From Nostoc sp. LEGE 12450 (GTDB lineage Bacteria; Cyanobacteriota; Cyanobacteriia; Cyanobacteriales; Nostocaceae), in NCBI RefSeq assembly GCF_015206895.1, contig NZ_JADEXU010000048.1:1-48805 (forward strand): a stretch of DNA of 48,805 bases. The letters run 5' to 3'. Both the position numbers and the translations under genes were made by a program. Under the pieces are notes generated by a model, which did no database searches, had not been told where the DNA came from, and worked only from the letters and a program-made list of their open reading frames with translations. Of this stretch, positions 1 through 8,796 are shown in pieces; position 1 is the stretch's first letter; every line of letters starts with the position of its first letter.

Positions 1-173
1 GGGGAATGGGGCAGAGAGCAGGGAGCAGAGGGAAATGACTTAAGCTTTGAGCCGACAAGCTTTGCGGAACATGGATCTGATTCCCCCACTTCTAGTAAGT
101 GGTTCTCAAGAGAGGGGTCGAATCCCCTTTTTGCACTCTGCTCCCTGCTCCCTGCTCCCCTGCCTCCTATTTC
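1..173. other. Intergenic low-complexity sequence downstream of pepA
   Basis: No gene is visible. Purine-rich GGGAGCA-type runs near positions 10-32 are mirrored by CTGCTCC-type runs near 136-160, so the two ends could pair. Between them lies a small hairpin with arms CCACTT and AAGTGG (about 97-113), followed by a GGGG/CCCC hairpin around 125-138. Such degenerate heptamer tracts are common between Nostoc genes. The hairpins could terminate pepA transcription, which runs leftward into this region. Confidence 0.5.
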
Positions 174-1655
174 CTACTCTTCAATCCCCAACACCCAGTT
201 AACTAGCATCCGAACGCCGTAGCCAGTAGCACCTGCGCCGTTGTAGCCGTTTTCTTTATCTGTCCATACTGGGCCGGCAATATCTATGTGCGCCCAAGGG
301 GTTTCTTTGACAAATTGCTTGAGGAAAAGGGCAGCCGTAATCGCACCACCTGGACGCGGGCCTGTATTTTTCATGTCCGCAATCCCAGACTTTAGCCCTT
401 CAAAATATTTTTCTTCCATTGGCATCCGCCAAATCTTTTCCCCTGAAGTTTGGGCAGCTTTTTCGATCTGGGAAGCTACGTCATCATCGGGAGTGTACAA
501 ACCTGCAATATCATCACCCAAGGCAATGACGTTAGCACCAGTTAGGGTGGCTAAATCAACGATCGCATCCAACCCTAATTTCTCGGCATACACCAAAGCA
601 TCTGCAAGGGTTAAACGCCCTTCTGCATCGGTGTTGTTCACTTCAATTGTTTTGCCGTTTGATGCGGTGAGAATGTCTCCAGGGTGCATGGCGCGACCGC
701 TAATCATGTTTTCAGCTACCGCCGAGATAAAGTGAACTTCAACATCTGGCTTAATTTGAGCAATTGCTTTTGCCGCCCCCAAGGTAGCAGCCGCACCGCC
801 CATATCCATTTTCATGGTTTCGATGCCGCTACCAGCACCTTTAATATTGAGTCCGCCGGAATCAAAGGTTACACCTTTGCCAATTATTGCTAGTTTCTTT
901 TTCGGTGTACCTTCTGGTTTGTAAGTCAGGTGAATGAATTTAGGTGGCAACTCGGAACCTTGCGCTACTCCCAAAAAAGCACCCATACCCAACTTTTCAC
1001 AGTCTTCTTTTTCGAGAATTTCTACTTGTAAACCGTAGTCCTTGGCGATCGCTTGGGCAGTTTCGGCTAAAGTAATTGGTGTTACCGCATTGGCTGGTGC
1101 TGCCACTAACTCCCGTGCCAAATTTACCCCAGAAACGATTTGATTGGCGAGGGTAATGGCTGCTTCTTGTCCACTGAAACCTAGTAAATCTACGGTTTCT
1201 ATTTGCGATCCTTTATCTTCTGGTTCTGATTTAAAACGAATATCTTGGTAAAGTGCTAATTCAACACCTTCTGCGATCGCTTGGGCACTTGCGGCTGGAT
1301 CGTTATTCCATAATGGGAAACTAAATCCCAAAATTTTGCTTTTTTGCTTTTTTGCGACTCTGGCTACCGCAGCAGCAGCGCGTCGCAAAGTGTCGAGTTT
1401 GAATGCATCTGGTTTACCCAATCCTACCAGAATCAATTTACGCACTGGGCTACCAGGATTTACACGAGTGAAAATTGTGCTGTTGGCTTTACCTTTAAAT
1501 TCTTCTTCAGCAATTAGTTCTTTTAAGACCCCGGAAAACTTTTGATCTAAAGTTGCTAGTTCTCCGGTTAACTCTACTGCATCTTCAAATAATCCTATTG
1601 CCAAACTATCGCCTGCCCACTCTAGCAAAGGCTTATCACTAGGTTGAATTGTCAT
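174..1655 (-). CDS. pepA: Leucyl aminopeptidase (peptidase family M17)
   Basis: This is a cytosolic two-metal aminopeptidase that removes N-terminal residues from peptides during protein turnover. The 493-aa length fits the family. The M17 signature NTDAEGRL is present at about residues 338-345. It is preceded by the metal/substrate-binding segment [10 protein letters not shown] and followed by DLATLTGA. The N-terminal third is the variable macro-like domain; the C-terminal two thirds are catalytic. The ATG start at 1655 is followed directly by the expected N-terminus. It is a single gene on the minus strand, with the tandem-repeat region upstream of it. The family and fold are certain; physiological substrates cannot be read from sequence. 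Confidence 0.95.
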   Translation of the reverse strand: MTIQPSDKPLLEWAGDSLAIGLFEDAVELTGELATLDQKFSGVLKELIAEEEFKGKANSTIFTRVNPGSPVRKLILVGLGKPDAFKLDTLRRAAAAVARVAKKQKSKILGFSFPLWNNDPAASAQAIAEGVELALYQDIRFKSEPEDKGSQIETVDLLGFSGQEAAITLANQIVSGVNLARELVAAPANAVTPITLAETAQAIAKDYGLQVEILEKEDCEKLGMGAFLGVAQGSELPPKFIHLTYKPEGTPKKKLAIIGKGVTFDSGGLNIKGAGSGIETMKMDMGGAAATLGAAKAIAQIKPDVEVHFISAVAENMISGRAMHPGDILTASNGKTIEVNNTDAEGRLTLADALVYAEKLGLDAIVDLATLTGANVIALGDDIAGLYTPDDDVASQIEKAAQTSGEKIWRMPMEEKYFEGLKSGIADMKNTGPRPGGAITAALFLKQFVKETPWAHIDIAGPVWTDKENGYNGAGATGYGVRMLVNWVLGIEE

Positions 1656-1726
1656 TTTGGGATTTTGTGTAAGTATTCCTTCTTGTACCAGTATTGCTCA
1701 AAATTCTTGTTTCAGGATGAGGGGAA

Positions 1727-1790
1727 TGGGTATAGGGTATTGGGCATGGGGCATTGGGCATTGTGGAGCAGGGAGCGGTAGCTATAATTT
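1727..1790. repeat. Degenerate GGGCATT/GGGAGCA short repeats
   Basis: A run of near-identical 7-8-mers (GGGTATT, GGGCATG, GGGCATT twice, then GAGCAGGGAGC) sits just upstream of pepA. It matches the short tandemly repeated repetitive sequences known from Nostoc and Anabaena genomes. No gene function is apparent. Confidence 0.6.
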
Positions 1791-1810
1791 AGTGAATTAG
1801 TGCAAGTAGT

Positions 1811-2153
1811 ACTCATTAACGAGGCTTTTATCCTCGTGAATCCACATCAGAACTCCGTTAACGAGGCTTTTATCCTCGTGAATCCATATCAGAACTCCGT
1901 TAACGAGGCTTTTATCCTCGTGAATCCATATCAGAACTCCGTTAACGAGTCTTTTATCCTCGTGAATCCACATCAGAACTCCGTTAACGAGGCTTTTATC
2001 CTCGTGAATTCACATCAGAACTCCGTTAACGAGTCTTTTATCCTCGTGAATTTACATCAGAACTCCGTTAACGAGTCTTTGATACTCGTGAATCCACATC
2101 AGAACTCCGTTAACGAGGCTTTTATACTCGCTAATGAAGCTATGATCTTCATT
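1811..2153. repeat. 42-bp tandem repeat array, eight units plus a diverged ninth, each with a hairpin
   Basis: The unit starts AACTCCGTTAACGAGG, has the middle CTTTTAT and continues CCTCGTGAATCCACATCAG. The hairpin cores start at 1819, 1861, 1903, 1945, 1987, 2029, 2071 and 2113, an exact 42-bp period. A ninth diverged core lies at 2133-2153. Each core is a stem ACGAGG/CCTCGT around a 7-nt loop. Unit 7 has ACGAGT/ACTCGT, and the last core has AATGAAG/CTTCATT around loop CTATGAT, so stem changes are matched by partner changes. Units 4, 6 and 8 carry mismatches. The period is a multiple of three, so the array is open in one frame from a GTG at 1800 to 2210. No ribosome site or recognisable protein supports translation. 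A structured RNA or DNA repeat is more likely than a gene. Confidence 0.85.
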
Positions 2154-2210
2154 CTTTTACCTGACTTTTCGCGTTATGTGGAAAAGTCCACCAAAAACCT
2201 AACCCCCTAA

Positions 2211-2269
2211 CCCCCTTTCCGACGCGGGAAGGGGGAAAATTCAAAGTCTCTCTCCTAAAAGGAGAGAGA
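2211..2269. terminator. Two adjacent strong hairpins downstream of the 42-bp array
   Basis: The first has arms at 2211-2220 (CCCCCTTTCC) and 2226-2235, ten pairs with one G-T wobble. The second has arms TCTCTCTCCT (2247-2256) and AGGAGAGAGA (2260-2269) around a 3-nt loop, flanked by GGAAAA and TTTTCC that extend the stem. They could terminate transcription from either side, for instance of the leftward gene that ends at 2334 or of a transcript across the array. Similar hairpins are dispersed in Nostoc genomes, so termination is an inference. Confidence 0.45.
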
Positions 2270-2333
2270 TTTTCCAGATACCCTGAAAAGTCAGATTATT
2301 TTACGTCCTGCTTCTTGTCCAATTCCCCATTCC

Positions 2334-3500
2334 CTATGCCCCAATTGTTGTATCAATGTTAAATTTTCTGGCGATCGCTGCGATTATTTCTTGCTCAAGT
2401 GGTGTAGTCTTATTGTCAAGCTGGGCAATTTTTTTACACTGAACCAGCAAGGGTATAGCAAAATCACGATTCAGCTGATTGAGCAGTATATCTAAAGACT
2501 TAGGTGATTTGATATTTTTGGCAATGGCATCCAACGAGGTAGGACTGAGTTTTAAAGCTTGTAATTCTGGCAAAATTTCTTCCAAAGTCTTATCTGGATG
2601 GCTAGCCAGAATCATGTGAACTAAGATTTGATCCATGACGGCTTCTTGAGCAATCGCACTTTCTAGATACTTTTCACTTTCTGCTTTTAATGTTGCCAGA
2701 GTCTGTGGCGATGCCAAGGAAGTTGATTCATCTAGCTTGGCTTCATAAAATCGACAAGCAGCATAACCCAATGAATAGATCATTGTTGCATTTGAACTAG
2801 CTGCGATCGCAGCACCCGCTAAAGGCACATTTCGCAGTAAGCCTAATCCCGCAGCTTTCAAAAGACGACCTCCACCCAAAGCCAGACCAAAAATTGCCAG
2901 GACTTCTCCTTTACGGGCAGGGTCTTTTAAATCCAGCCCGTAGTCAAATGCAATTTGATAAAGCATTTCTGACTGCAATTTTGTTGTCGCTGTTAAATCA
3001 ATTGCCAACAACGCCACTGCTATTCCTGGCAAAATACTAGTGGCTAGTCCAACAGTGCCTGCTTGAGTCGCTTTTTCCACCATGATTCGGTGAGCAATCT
3101 GGCTGGGTGATTCATTTGGATACTTTTGTTTGAGCTTGTTTACCGCAGCTTCTGCTTTTTCCAAATCAACAGCATCAGGAGTACCAATTAACCAATTTAG
3201 ATTTAATACTCCAGATAGTTTTCTAATCAACCAATTTTCGCTGAGGCGATTCACAACCTGACCACTGGTTTGAGTTGTTTGCTCAATTAACTTGTGTGTT
3301 TGTTTCGCTGTCGCTTCTCCCACCTCTAATGCTGTGTCTAAAACTGCTTTGCCAGTCTGAGCAACACTTTGAACAAAAGACTCTAATTCAGACGGTTCAT
3401 TTTCTACTGATGATTGAGCCTGGATTTTTATTTCTGAAGTTTCATTAGGTGAATTAACTGATTTATTCACTACTATTTCTTGTTGGGATTTGTCTGCCAT
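2334..3500 (-). CDS. EcsC-like / DUF697-like membrane-associated protein
   Basis: This is a 388-aa protein of unknown function. Residues 1-95 are acidic, low-complexity and probably disordered. The middle (about 125-255) holds hydrophobic, glycine/alanine-rich segments. These include a possible membrane hairpin GLATSILPGIAVALLAIDL and the stretch QIAFDYGLDLKDPARKGEVL, which resembles the EcsC-type pattern of an aromatic-YG-DL-DP segment followed by an alanine/glycine-rich helix pair. The C-terminal 110 residues are helical with a terminal EQEIIAAIARKFNID that recalls TerB-type domains. It is monocistronic, with ATG at 3500. The family assignment is tentative and no catalytic residues are apparent. 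Confidence 0.55.
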   Translation of the reverse strand: MADKSQQEIVVNKSVNSPNETSEIKIQAQSSVENEPSELESFVQSVAQTGKAVLDTALEVGEATAKQTHKLIEQTTQTSGQVVNRLSENWLIRKLSGVLNLNWLIGTPDAVDLEKAEAAVNKLKQKYPNESPSQIAHRIMVEKATQAGTVGLATSILPGIAVALLAIDLTATTKLQSEMLYQIAFDYGLDLKDPARKGEVLAIFGLALGGGRLLKAAGLGLLRNVPLAGAAIAASSNATMIYSLGYAACRFYEAKLDESTSLASPQTLATLKAESEKYLESAIAQEAVMDQILVHMILASHPDKTLEEILPELQALKLSPTSLDAIAKNIKSPKSLDILLNQLNRDFAIPLLVQCKKIAQLDNKTTPLEQEIIAAIARKFNIDTTIGA

Positions 3501-3654
3501 TACTTGACACCATCTTGTAAAGCCTCTCTAAACTTGTTGTAGCGAATTATGAACGGCTCTACATCTCTCTATAAACGTAAATATCAGTTTAAGATTAACT
3601 ATTTTCTGGCTTGCCGCAGGCATCACGCAATTATAAATTAAAGGAGATAGCCAG

Positions 3655-4251
3655 CTATTTTTGAAGCGCCTGCTGAAAAGTCTTGATGGCATCCACATGA
3701 TTCACCATAAGAATGCAACGTAACAACAAATCCAGATCGATTCCTTTGACCTCCTCACTACTGGAAACCCTCTCATAGTGAAGTGCCTTGTCCTCTTTCC
3801 GCAGGTGATAAACTTCTAACACACCATCTTCCCAGAACCACACTTCTGGAATCAAGAGCCGCTTATATGCCTCCAGCTTGTCGATACCGCCACTCGTAAA
3901 CACCACTTCAATCACCAGATCGGGACGCACTCGACCTGGAGCCAGTTTATAAGATTCATCCGCCTCACGCTTGACAGCACCCACTTCACTTTCCAAGGTC
4001 ATTGAGCCAGTGGGAATAAAGTCAAACCCAGCCGCAAGCAAGTACAGTTCCACTAATGCAGCAATTCTTTTCTTAACGGTTTCGTGTGGTTCTCCAGGCA
4101 TTCTTCGGATCTCCAAAACTCCATTCAAGAAAGAGAGCCTATATCCTGGACGGTCTAGCAACTGCTCAACTGCTTTGAATTCTCTCCAGGTCAGTCCCTC
4201 AAACAACAGGGGTGATTCCTGACGGGGTGTAGCGATGGCTGCTGGGGTCAT
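3655..4251 (-). CDS. Uma2 family endonuclease-fold protein (DUF820)
   Basis: Uma2 proteins have the PD-(D/E)XK nuclease fold and are strongly expanded in cyanobacteria; most have no proven function. The 198-aa length is typical. Family features are the N-terminal LTWREFKAVEQL helix, LSFLNGVLEI, a conserved His in GEPHETVKKRI, the catalytic-type RPDLVIEVV strand (Asp and Glu) and IDKLEAYKRLLIPEVWFW, which supplies the Lys. The core motif appears intact, so it may be active. It stands alone with no partner gene or adjacent transposase. Confidence 0.85.
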   Translation of the reverse strand: MTPAAIATPRQESPLLFEGLTWREFKAVEQLLDRPGYRLSFLNGVLEIRRMPGEPHETVKKRIAALVELYLLAAGFDFIPTGSMTLESEVGAVKREADESYKLAPGRVRPDLVIEVVFTSGGIDKLEAYKRLLIPEVWFWEDGVLEVYHLRKEDKALHYERVSSSEEVKGIDLDLLLRCILMVNHVDAIKTFQQALQK

Positions 4252-4345
4252 TTGAGTCTCCAGTCTGTTTCCAGATGAGAAATAATTCCGGCGTAGAAAA
4301 GCAGTTTGTTTATTTTAACTTCTTTTGGGGAGCAGGGCGCTCACC

Positions 4346-5173
4346 CTATCCTCTCACCTCTAGCCCTGTACTTATATCAGCATTATTTTCTAAAAAGTCG
4401 TTATCTTTAAGAATTTCATAGAGATTAATATCTTGCTCTAGCAAGCAAGCGTGTCCGCACTCGGGTAGCACCACAATCTTGTTATTTGGTAAGATATTCC
4501 CTATCCGCTTCACTTCTGTTACAGAAGGCAAAAGGCGATCGCTACCACCGGCAATCAACAAAACTGGTTGAGTTAAGCGACTTAGTTTTTCCTCATCAAC
4601 TTCAAACTCTCGCAGTAAAGACAATCGCCACAGAACGGTTTCTGCTGGTACAGAACGCATGGTTTTCAGCAGTTCATGGCGATCGCTCCGAGAAATGCGG
4701 GGCAAAGATGCCAAAAACGGCAACAATCCCAGTGCGCCAATATCATACAATTCTGATGGTACTAAGTAAGTAAGTTGAGATGCCCAACTCAACCAAGGGC
4801 GAAGACGAAAGGACGAAGCTGGGTTAATTAAGATAGTTCGCTTAAATAAATGGGGTGCTTGGATCGCTACTTTCATTGCCAAGCAACCACCAAAGGACTC
4901 ACCACACAAGTAAACTGACCTGTGAGAGCTTTTTTCTAATTCAGCGTCGATTAAGTCCAATACACTTTTTGTTAGCACATCCCAAGTGTTAAGGTCTTTC
5001 CGGGGGAGTGCCAAAGAACGGACATCAAAGCCAGTTTCTAATCCAGCAGTCTGCGATCGCAATAATTGACCTGTTCCATCCATTCCCGGTAAATATACCA
5101 ATAGCGGATACTCTGGCTGTACTCGTTTAGGAGTCAGGAAACAAGGCTTTAACTCAACTTCAGAGATAGTCAT
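4346..5173 (-). CDS. Alpha/beta hydrolase, phytyl-ester-synthase-like hydrolase half
   Basis: This is a 275-aa alpha/beta hydrolase with an apparent catalytic triad: Ser93 in the elbow GESFGG, Asp212 in GGSDRLLPS and His241 in ECGHACL. The oxyanion-hole region reads LVYLPGMDGTG. These segments, with INPASSF after the nucleophile, resemble the hydrolase domain of plant plastid PES/ELT proteins (phytyl ester and triacylglycerol synthesis), where that domain is fused to an acyltransferase. Here an acyltransferase gene lies 113 bp upstream on the same strand, so a split two-protein equivalent is possible. Hydrolase activity is well supported; the specific substrate is inference. The ATG at 5173 fits the domain start. 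Confidence 0.8.
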   Translation of the reverse strand: MTISEVELKPCFLTPKRVQPEYPLLVYLPGMDGTGQLLRSQTAGLETGFDVRSLALPRKDLNTWDVLTKSVLDLIDAELEKSSHRSVYLCGESFGGCLAMKVAIQAPHLFKRTILINPASSFRLRPWLSWASQLTYLVPSELYDIGALGLLPFLASLPRISRSDRHELLKTMRSVPAETVLWRLSLLREFEVDEEKLSRLTQPVLLIAGGSDRLLPSVTEVKRIGNILPNNKIVVLPECGHACLLEQDINLYEILKDNDFLENNADISTGLEVRG

Positions 5174-5286
5174 TGGTCACTTGTACTGAGCGTAGTCGAA
5201 GTATTGGTCAATGGTCATTAGTCAATGGTATAAAACTTTTGAACTGTTAATTGTTCCGACAATCCAAAATCCAAAATCGAATAGCT

Positions 5287-6012
5287 CTAATAGCAACCTT
5301 GACGCAGTAAATGGCTAATTTCACCATGACAGTGTTCTGTCAGTTCAGCCACAACAGTTCTGGCTTGTTTCCCGTGATATTTTTTTTGATGTTGGGGTGT
5401 TATCCAATAAGGGCGACCGATTAACACCGCAACCCGACGATAAATTACCAAAGGATGCCAACCAGCTTGATTAAATAAAGGTTCTGAAGGGTCAAATACA
5501 CTCAAAAGCCTTAAGGGAAAACCATTCGTGTTTACCTCTTCTAAGGAAGCGATCGCGATCGGCAAAATTGCTAAATCCTGCACATCAGCTCGCAATGCTA
5601 AATGGGCAAATCCCCGTTGAAACTCACCCACCTGGTTTGGTTGAGTAAATTTCACCATTGGTGCAGTCCCTTCTGGAAATACTCCCACCATCTGCTTAGA
5701 CTGCAATAGCAACTGTGACTGCGAAAAAAAGCTTTGTTGGCGGTTTTGAGTTTCCTCCAAAGGAAAACACCCCAATTGACCGGTGACAATCTCCCGCATT
5801 ACTGGCACTTGTCCCATATAGTGGTGGCAAGCAAAGCGAATCGGATTTGATAACGCCGCCATTAATATCAGTGCATCCATGAAGCTGCGGTGATTGCTGA
5901 CTACCAAAACGCTAGCTTCCTGGGGAATGCGATCCTCATAATAGCGAAACATTTGTGTTGAGAGTGCCGCCACCAAAGCGCGAGAAATCTCTAGGGGGCT
6001 ATTTCGACTCAT
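5287..6012 (-). CDS. PlsC-family lysophospholipid/glycerolipid acyltransferase
   Basis: A 241-aa membrane-associated acyltransferase of the LPLAT superfamily, transferring acyl groups from acyl-ACP or acyl-CoA to a lipid hydroxyl. The catalytic HX4D motif is at His41-Asp46 (NHRSFMD), and the acceptor-binding FPEGT is at 112-116. The protein lacks an obvious long transmembrane segment. It lies just upstream of the alpha/beta hydrolase on the same strand and may be cotranscribed with it. A PlsC-like 1-acylglycerol-3-phosphate acyltransferase or a diacylglycerol/phytol acyltransferase are both possible. The family is secure and the acceptor is unknown. Confidence 0.85.
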   Translation of the reverse strand: MSRNSPLEISRALVAALSTQMFRYYEDRIPQEASVLVVSNHRSFMDALILMAALSNPIRFACHHYMGQVPVMREIVTGQLGCFPLEETQNRQQSFFSQSQLLLQSKQMVGVFPEGTAPMVKFTQPNQVGEFQRGFAHLALRADVQDLAILPIAIASLEEVNTNGFPLRLLSVFDPSEPLFNQAGWHPLVIYRRVAVLIGRPYWITPQHQKKYHGKQARTVVAELTEHCHGEISHLLRQGCY

Positions 6013-6391
6013 ACCTAATCAATATATTTTTCCGGTAAATATGGCGGTTTATCTTAACTTAATTTTTACATTTCTTTACTACTGCCATGACCGTCTTAAG
6101 ATAGAAATATCTGATCCACAAAACCAGCTAAATTTTCTGCATTCTGCATTATGTATTCTCGATCACAATAATTTCTAATAGAAAGTATTCAAAAAAATTA
6201 TGATTAGTTACTTTTCCTCATATAGGCAAAAATGATTTGAATAGATACATATTACAAAACAATTTCTGACCTGATAAATTTGCTACTATTAAGGTGTTAT
6301 TGGAAAAAATAGAAATATTATTGTATAATTGCGTGGTTTTGCCCACAAAAGTAAGAAGTAAAAGGTTTTAATAAGTTAATTTTTATTTTGT
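6013..6391. other. Divergent intergenic region between plsC-like gene and metG
   Basis: AT-rich, with no ORF of interest. It must hold promoters for both the leftward acyltransferase gene and the rightward metG. Apart from the metG promoter candidate at 6300-6329, I see no strong inverted repeat. Confidence 0.5.
6300..6329 (+). promoter_or_regulatory. Candidate sigma-70-type promoter of metG
   Basis: TTGGAA at 6300-6305 and a perfect TATAAT at 6324-6329 are separated by 18 bp. The start codon lies about 60 bp further on. The spacing and -10 box fit a vegetative promoter, but in AT-rich DNA a chance match is possible. Confidence 0.4.
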
Positions 6392-7996
6392 ATGAATCTA
6401 GTGAATAAAACAGAAAAAACATTTGCACTGACAACACCACTATATTATGTAAACGATGTCCCCCATATAGGCAGTGCTTATACGACGATCGCAGCAGATG
6501 TAGTAGCACGATTTCATAGATTACTAGGACATCGGGTATTACTAATTACAGGTACAGATGAACACGGACAAAAAATTCAGCGATCGGCAGAAAGTTTAGG
6601 CAAAGCGCCACAAGAGTTTTGCGATGAAGTTGTCCCTAGTTTCATTAGTTTGTGGCAGTTACTAGACATTAAATACGATCGCTTTAGTCGGACAACTGCA
6701 CCTCGTCATGAAGCGATCGTTAAAGAATTCTTTGAGCGAGTCTGGGAATCTGGTGATATCTACCAAGGACAACAACAAGGCTGGTATTGCGTATCTTGTG
6801 AAGAATTCAAAGAAGAACGGGATCTGCTAGAAGGACATCGTTGTCCGATTCATACTAACAAAGAAGTTGAGTGGCGAGATGAGCAAAACTATTTTTTCCG
6901 CTTATCTAAATATCAAAATAAGCTGACAGAATTTTATCAATCTAAACCCGATTTTATTCAACCAGAAAGTCGGCGTAATGAAGTCCTCAGCTTTGTCAAT
7001 CAAGGGCTGCAAGACTTTTCTATTTCACGGGTAAATCTAGATTGGGGTTTTCCCGTACCAGTTGATCCCAAACACACCCTTTATGTTTGGTTTGACGCGC
7101 TGCTAGGTTATGTCACGGCATTACTCGAACCAGATGCAGAACCAACTTTAGCAAATGCTTTAGAAATATGGTGGCCAATCAACCTGCACCTAATTGGTAA
7201 AGATATTTTACGCTTCCATGCAGTTTATTGGCCGGCAATGTTGTTGTCAGCTGGCTTACCCTTGCCAGAAAGAGTATTTGGGCATGGCTTTTTGACTAAA
7301 GATGGTCAAAAGATGGGTAAAAGTCTGGGTAATACCCTTGATCCTGTTTCGTTAGTTCAACGCTATGGTAGTGATGCCGTTCGTTATTACTTCCTTAAGG
7401 AAATCGAATTTGGCAAAGATGGAGATTTTAATGAAGTAAGGTTCATTAATGTTCTGAATGCAGATTTGGCAAATGATTTAGGTAATTTGCTCAATCGCAC
7501 CTTGAGCATGGTGAAGAAATACTGCGTTGACAATAATGTTCCATCAATCGGCAATGAAGGAATTCCTGACGAAAATCCTTTGAAAACAATAGGTTTACGT
7601 CTAGGGGAACAGGTGAAAGAAGCATATAAGGAACTAGCTTTTAGTCAAGCCTGCGGCGCTATCCTTTCACTGGCACAAGCCAGTAATAAGTTTATTGATG
7701 AACAAGCTCCTTGGTCATTATATAAACAGGGACAGCAAGAGTCCGTGGAAAAAGTTCTCTACGCAGTTCTAGAATCAGTTAGACTGGCAGCTTATCTGCT
7801 ATCCCCAATTATTCCAAACATCAGTAGCGATATTTATCAACAACTGGGTTTTGGAATAGACTTTAACGATCAAATACAAAGTTCAGTTACCGCTCCTTTT
7901 GCCACCCATGCGACATGGGGGATACTATCTAGTAAACAACAGTTGGGTACATTCCAACCAGTTTTTAAGCGAATAGAACCCCCGAAAAACGATTAG
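6392..7996 (+). CDS. metG: Methionyl-tRNA synthetase
   Basis: A class I aminoacyl-tRNA synthetase that charges tRNA-Met in the cytosol. The HIGH motif appears as PHIGSAY at residues 24-30, and the KMSKS motif as KMGKS at about 306-311. The zinc-knuckle region carries CVSC and a CPIH pair at about residues 131-154. At 534 aa it is the short form, without the C-terminal tRNA-binding (EMAP-like) domain, as usual in cyanobacteria. The ATG at 6392 gives the expected N-terminus running directly into the Rossmann fold (FALTTPLYYVNDVPHIG). It is the first gene of a rightward set, with a 167-bp gap before the NYN gene. Confidence 0.96.
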   Translation: MNLVNKTEKTFALTTPLYYVNDVPHIGSAYTTIAADVVARFHRLLGHRVLLITGTDEHGQKIQRSAESLGKAPQEFCDEVVPSFISLWQLLDIKYDRFSRTTAPRHEAIVKEFFERVWESGDIYQGQQQGWYCVSCEEFKEERDLLEGHRCPIHTNKEVEWRDEQNYFFRLSKYQNKLTEFYQSKPDFIQPESRRNEVLSFVNQGLQDFSISRVNLDWGFPVPVDPKHTLYVWFDALLGYVTALLEPDAEPTLANALEIWWPINLHLIGKDILRFHAVYWPAMLLSAGLPLPERVFGHGFLTKDGQKMGKSLGNTLDPVSLVQRYGSDAVRYYFLKEIEFGKDGDFNEVRFINVLNADLANDLGNLLNRTLSMVKKYCVDNNVPSIGNEGIPDENPLKTIGLRLGEQVKEAYKELAFSQACGAILSLAQASNKFIDEQAPWSLYKQGQQESVEKVLYAVLESVRLAAYLLSPIIPNISSDIYQQLGFGIDFNDQIQSSVTAPFATHATWGILSSKQQLGTFQPVFKRIEPPKND

Positions 7997-8163
7997 TCCT
8001 TATCAAACTCTGATTTTGTTCAATTTCTTATTTTCTCAAAAAATTTATCGGGGTTTAATTTATTTATATTAACCCCGGAACATTATCATAAGCCGCTGTG
8101 ACTAGCATCTAAAAGTTCGTAATTTGTATCAAAAATAACAGGGATAAAAATCGAGGTATCACA

Positions 8164-8796
8164 ATGATGTTGAATAATTTTGAAACCGATTCAATATTTA
8201 CGCCAGAACAAGTTTTGGAGAATCGGGGTAGGGTCGCTATATTTATTGACGGCTCAAATCTATTTTACGCTGCACTGCAACTAGGGATTGAGATCGATTA
8301 CACGAAGCTATTGTGTCGATTGACTGGAGGTTCTAGACTTCTGCGATCTTTTTTCTACACTGGTGTAGACCGGACGAACGAGAAGCAACAGGGGTTCCTG
8401 CTGTGGATGCGTCGCAATGGCTATCGAGTCATTGCTAAAGATTTAGTCCAGCTACCAGATGGCTCTAAAAAAGCTAACCTGGATGTAGAAATAGCTGTAG
8501 ATATGATGGCGCTAGTCGATTCTTATGATACCGCAGTTTTAGTCAGCGGTGATGGGGATTTGGCTTATGCGGTCAATTCAGTTAGCTATCGCGGCGTGCG
8601 GGTAGAAGTGGTAAGTTTGCGTTCGATGACCAGTGACAGCTTAATTAATGTAAGCGATCGCTACATCGATTTAGAAGCCATCAAAGAAGACATTCAAAAA
8701 ACCCCTCGCCAAAGCTATCCATACCGACCGTTATCTGGTATCGGCTTTTTGGAAGACCCAAGAACTAGTGATGGACACCTAGAAATCCAAGAATAA
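8164..8796 (+). CDS. LabA-like NYN domain protein
   Basis: A 210-aa protein with a NYN (PIN-like, predicted metal-dependent RNase) domain. It shows the hallmark acidic motifs VAIFIDGSNLFYAA (residues 24-37), DVEIAVDMMALV and VSGDGDLAYAV, which should form the metal site. The best-known relative is LabA of Synechococcus elongatus, which affects circadian output; a direct role in the clock here is only an analogy. Two ATGs occur at 8164 and 8167 and either may be used. Its stop codon overlaps the ATG of lptC by one base (TAATG at 8794-8798), so the two are translationally coupled. Confidence 0.88.
   Translation: MMLNNFETDSIFTPEQVLENRGRVAIFIDGSNLFYAALQLGIEIDYTKLLCRLTGGSRLLRSFFYTGVDRTNEKQQGFLLWMRRNGYRVIAKDLVQLPDGSKKANLDVEIAVDMMALVDSYDTAVLVSGDGDLAYAVNSVSYRGVRVEVVSLRSMTSDSLINVSDRYIDLEAIKEDIQKTPRQSYPYRPLSGIGFLEDPRTSDGHLEIQE

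Noticed and set aside
105..140. tRNA-like T-arm (GGGGTCGAATCCCC)
   Set aside because: The loop has 6 rather than 7 bases, and no anticodon arm or acceptor stem can be built around it.
1811..2153. CRISPR array
   Set aside because: Units are contiguous with no variable spacers, and no cas genes are nearby.
1811..2153. Identity of the array as NsiR1
   Set aside because: NsiR1 repeats in Nostoc lie near hetF. This array is next to pepA and its unit sequence cannot be matched from memory.
1800..2210. Repeat protein of 136 aa with NSVNEAFILVNPHQ units
   Set aside because: No ribosome-binding site precedes the GTG, the period of 42 is trivially in frame, and base changes follow hairpin pairing rather than codon synonymy. 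It is kept only as a repeat.
3655..4251. Uma2 gene as part of an insertion element
   Set aside because: No terminal inverted repeats or target duplications were seen around it.
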